From positions 1 through 42,367 of the forward strand of contig JAPPHD010000085.1 of assembly GCA_028821125.1 (NCBI GenBank): a DNA stretch of 42,367 nucleotides. The letters are read 5' to 3'. The position numbers were made by a program, and so were the translations under genes. The stretch's first letter is position 1. Every line of letters begins with the position of its first letter. This document shows, piece after piece, positions 42,355 through 42,367 of this stretch. The notes beneath the pieces are model-generated. The model was not told the DNA's origin. It saw only the letters and a program-made list of their open reading frames with translations, and made no database searches. Source of the DNA: Gammaproteobacteria bacterium (GTDB lineage: Bacteria > Pseudomonadota > Gammaproteobacteria > Pseudomonadales > Azotimanducaceae).

Positions 42355-42367
42355 AGTTGTAGATTTC

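Larger units (their letters stand above)
34389..42367 (+). mobile_element. Integrated phage-like element (capsid-forming satellite type), right end outside window
   Basis: All genes from 34484 run on the plus strand and have lower GC and a different codon choice from the host. Content: tyrosine integrase, small regulators, a non-coding AT-rich stretch, then head and packaging genes of HK97 type. No primase, repressor, lysis or tail-fibre gene is seen. The left boundary is approximate: I place it between the last host-like sequence and the integrase gene. No tRNA or other known attachment gene was found beside it. Confidence 0.8.

Overview
The window is high-GC chromosome from what looks like an uncultured, probably gammaproteobacterial, Gram-negative. 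The evidence is a dapA-bamC gene pair, a type II secretion gspE-gspF-gspG block, BamC-like and TonB-like lipoproteins, CnoX/YbbN and a Dps gene with an OxyR-like site. No rRNA or tRNA gene was recognised, so the taxonomic placement is inference. From about 34.4 kb to the right edge the base composition and codon habits change: GC drops and CTA/TAG-type words become common. This part is an integrated phage-like element whose right end lies outside the window.

Region by region. (1) 0.1-9.2 kb, mostly minus strand: a large secreted repeat protein, a clan AA aspartic protease with a decayed copy of its own 3' end nearby, two membrane-anchored coiled-coil proteins, gspE-gspF-gspG, a 40-residue membrane protein and a TonB-domain lipoprotein. 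(2) 9.5-16.1 kb: a zinc-ribbon protein, a Rieske ring-hydroxylating oxygenase, three more members of the coiled-coil family, a cytochrome c' facing a cytochrome b561, a zinc alcohol dehydrogenase, and an AbrB-type antitoxin / Doc toxin pair translationally coupled to mobA. (3) 16.2-25.7 kb: a repeat patch, a DUF3604 protein, a parvulin-type isomerase overlapping an MFS transporter tail to tail, a slipin-NfeD pair, a sixth coiled-coil protein and an acyl-CoA ligase. (4) 26.1-34.1 kb: two small membrane proteins (one PspC-like), dps, a glutamine-synthetase-like / glutamine amidotransferase / YkvA operon, cnoX, and dapA-bamC-WalJ-like hydrolase.

(5) 34.4-42.4 kb: a P4-type tyrosine integrase, small regulatory-looking genes behind a LexA-like (SOS) box, a 0.47-kb AT-rich non-coding stretch with repeats, then one tightly packed set of HK97-type head genes: major capsid, connector-like, tail-terminator-like, prohead protease, connector-like, portal, large terminase. 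The head genes run in the opposite order to the classical terminase-portal-protease-capsid arrangement. No replication gene, repressor, lysis gene or tail-fibre gene is visible. An integrase, a small AlpA-like regulator and a head and packaging cassette together resemble capsid-forming phage satellites. The terminase reading frame loses its family sequence about 50 bases before the window ends.

Across the host part, six small proteins share a plan of one N-terminal membrane helix followed by charged coiled coil, sometimes lengthened by in-frame 33-bp or 21-bp repeats. Several unrelated intergenic inverted or direct repeats are also present, including perfect 23-bp and near-perfect 31-bp hairpins and a hairpin-rich repeat present at two sites.
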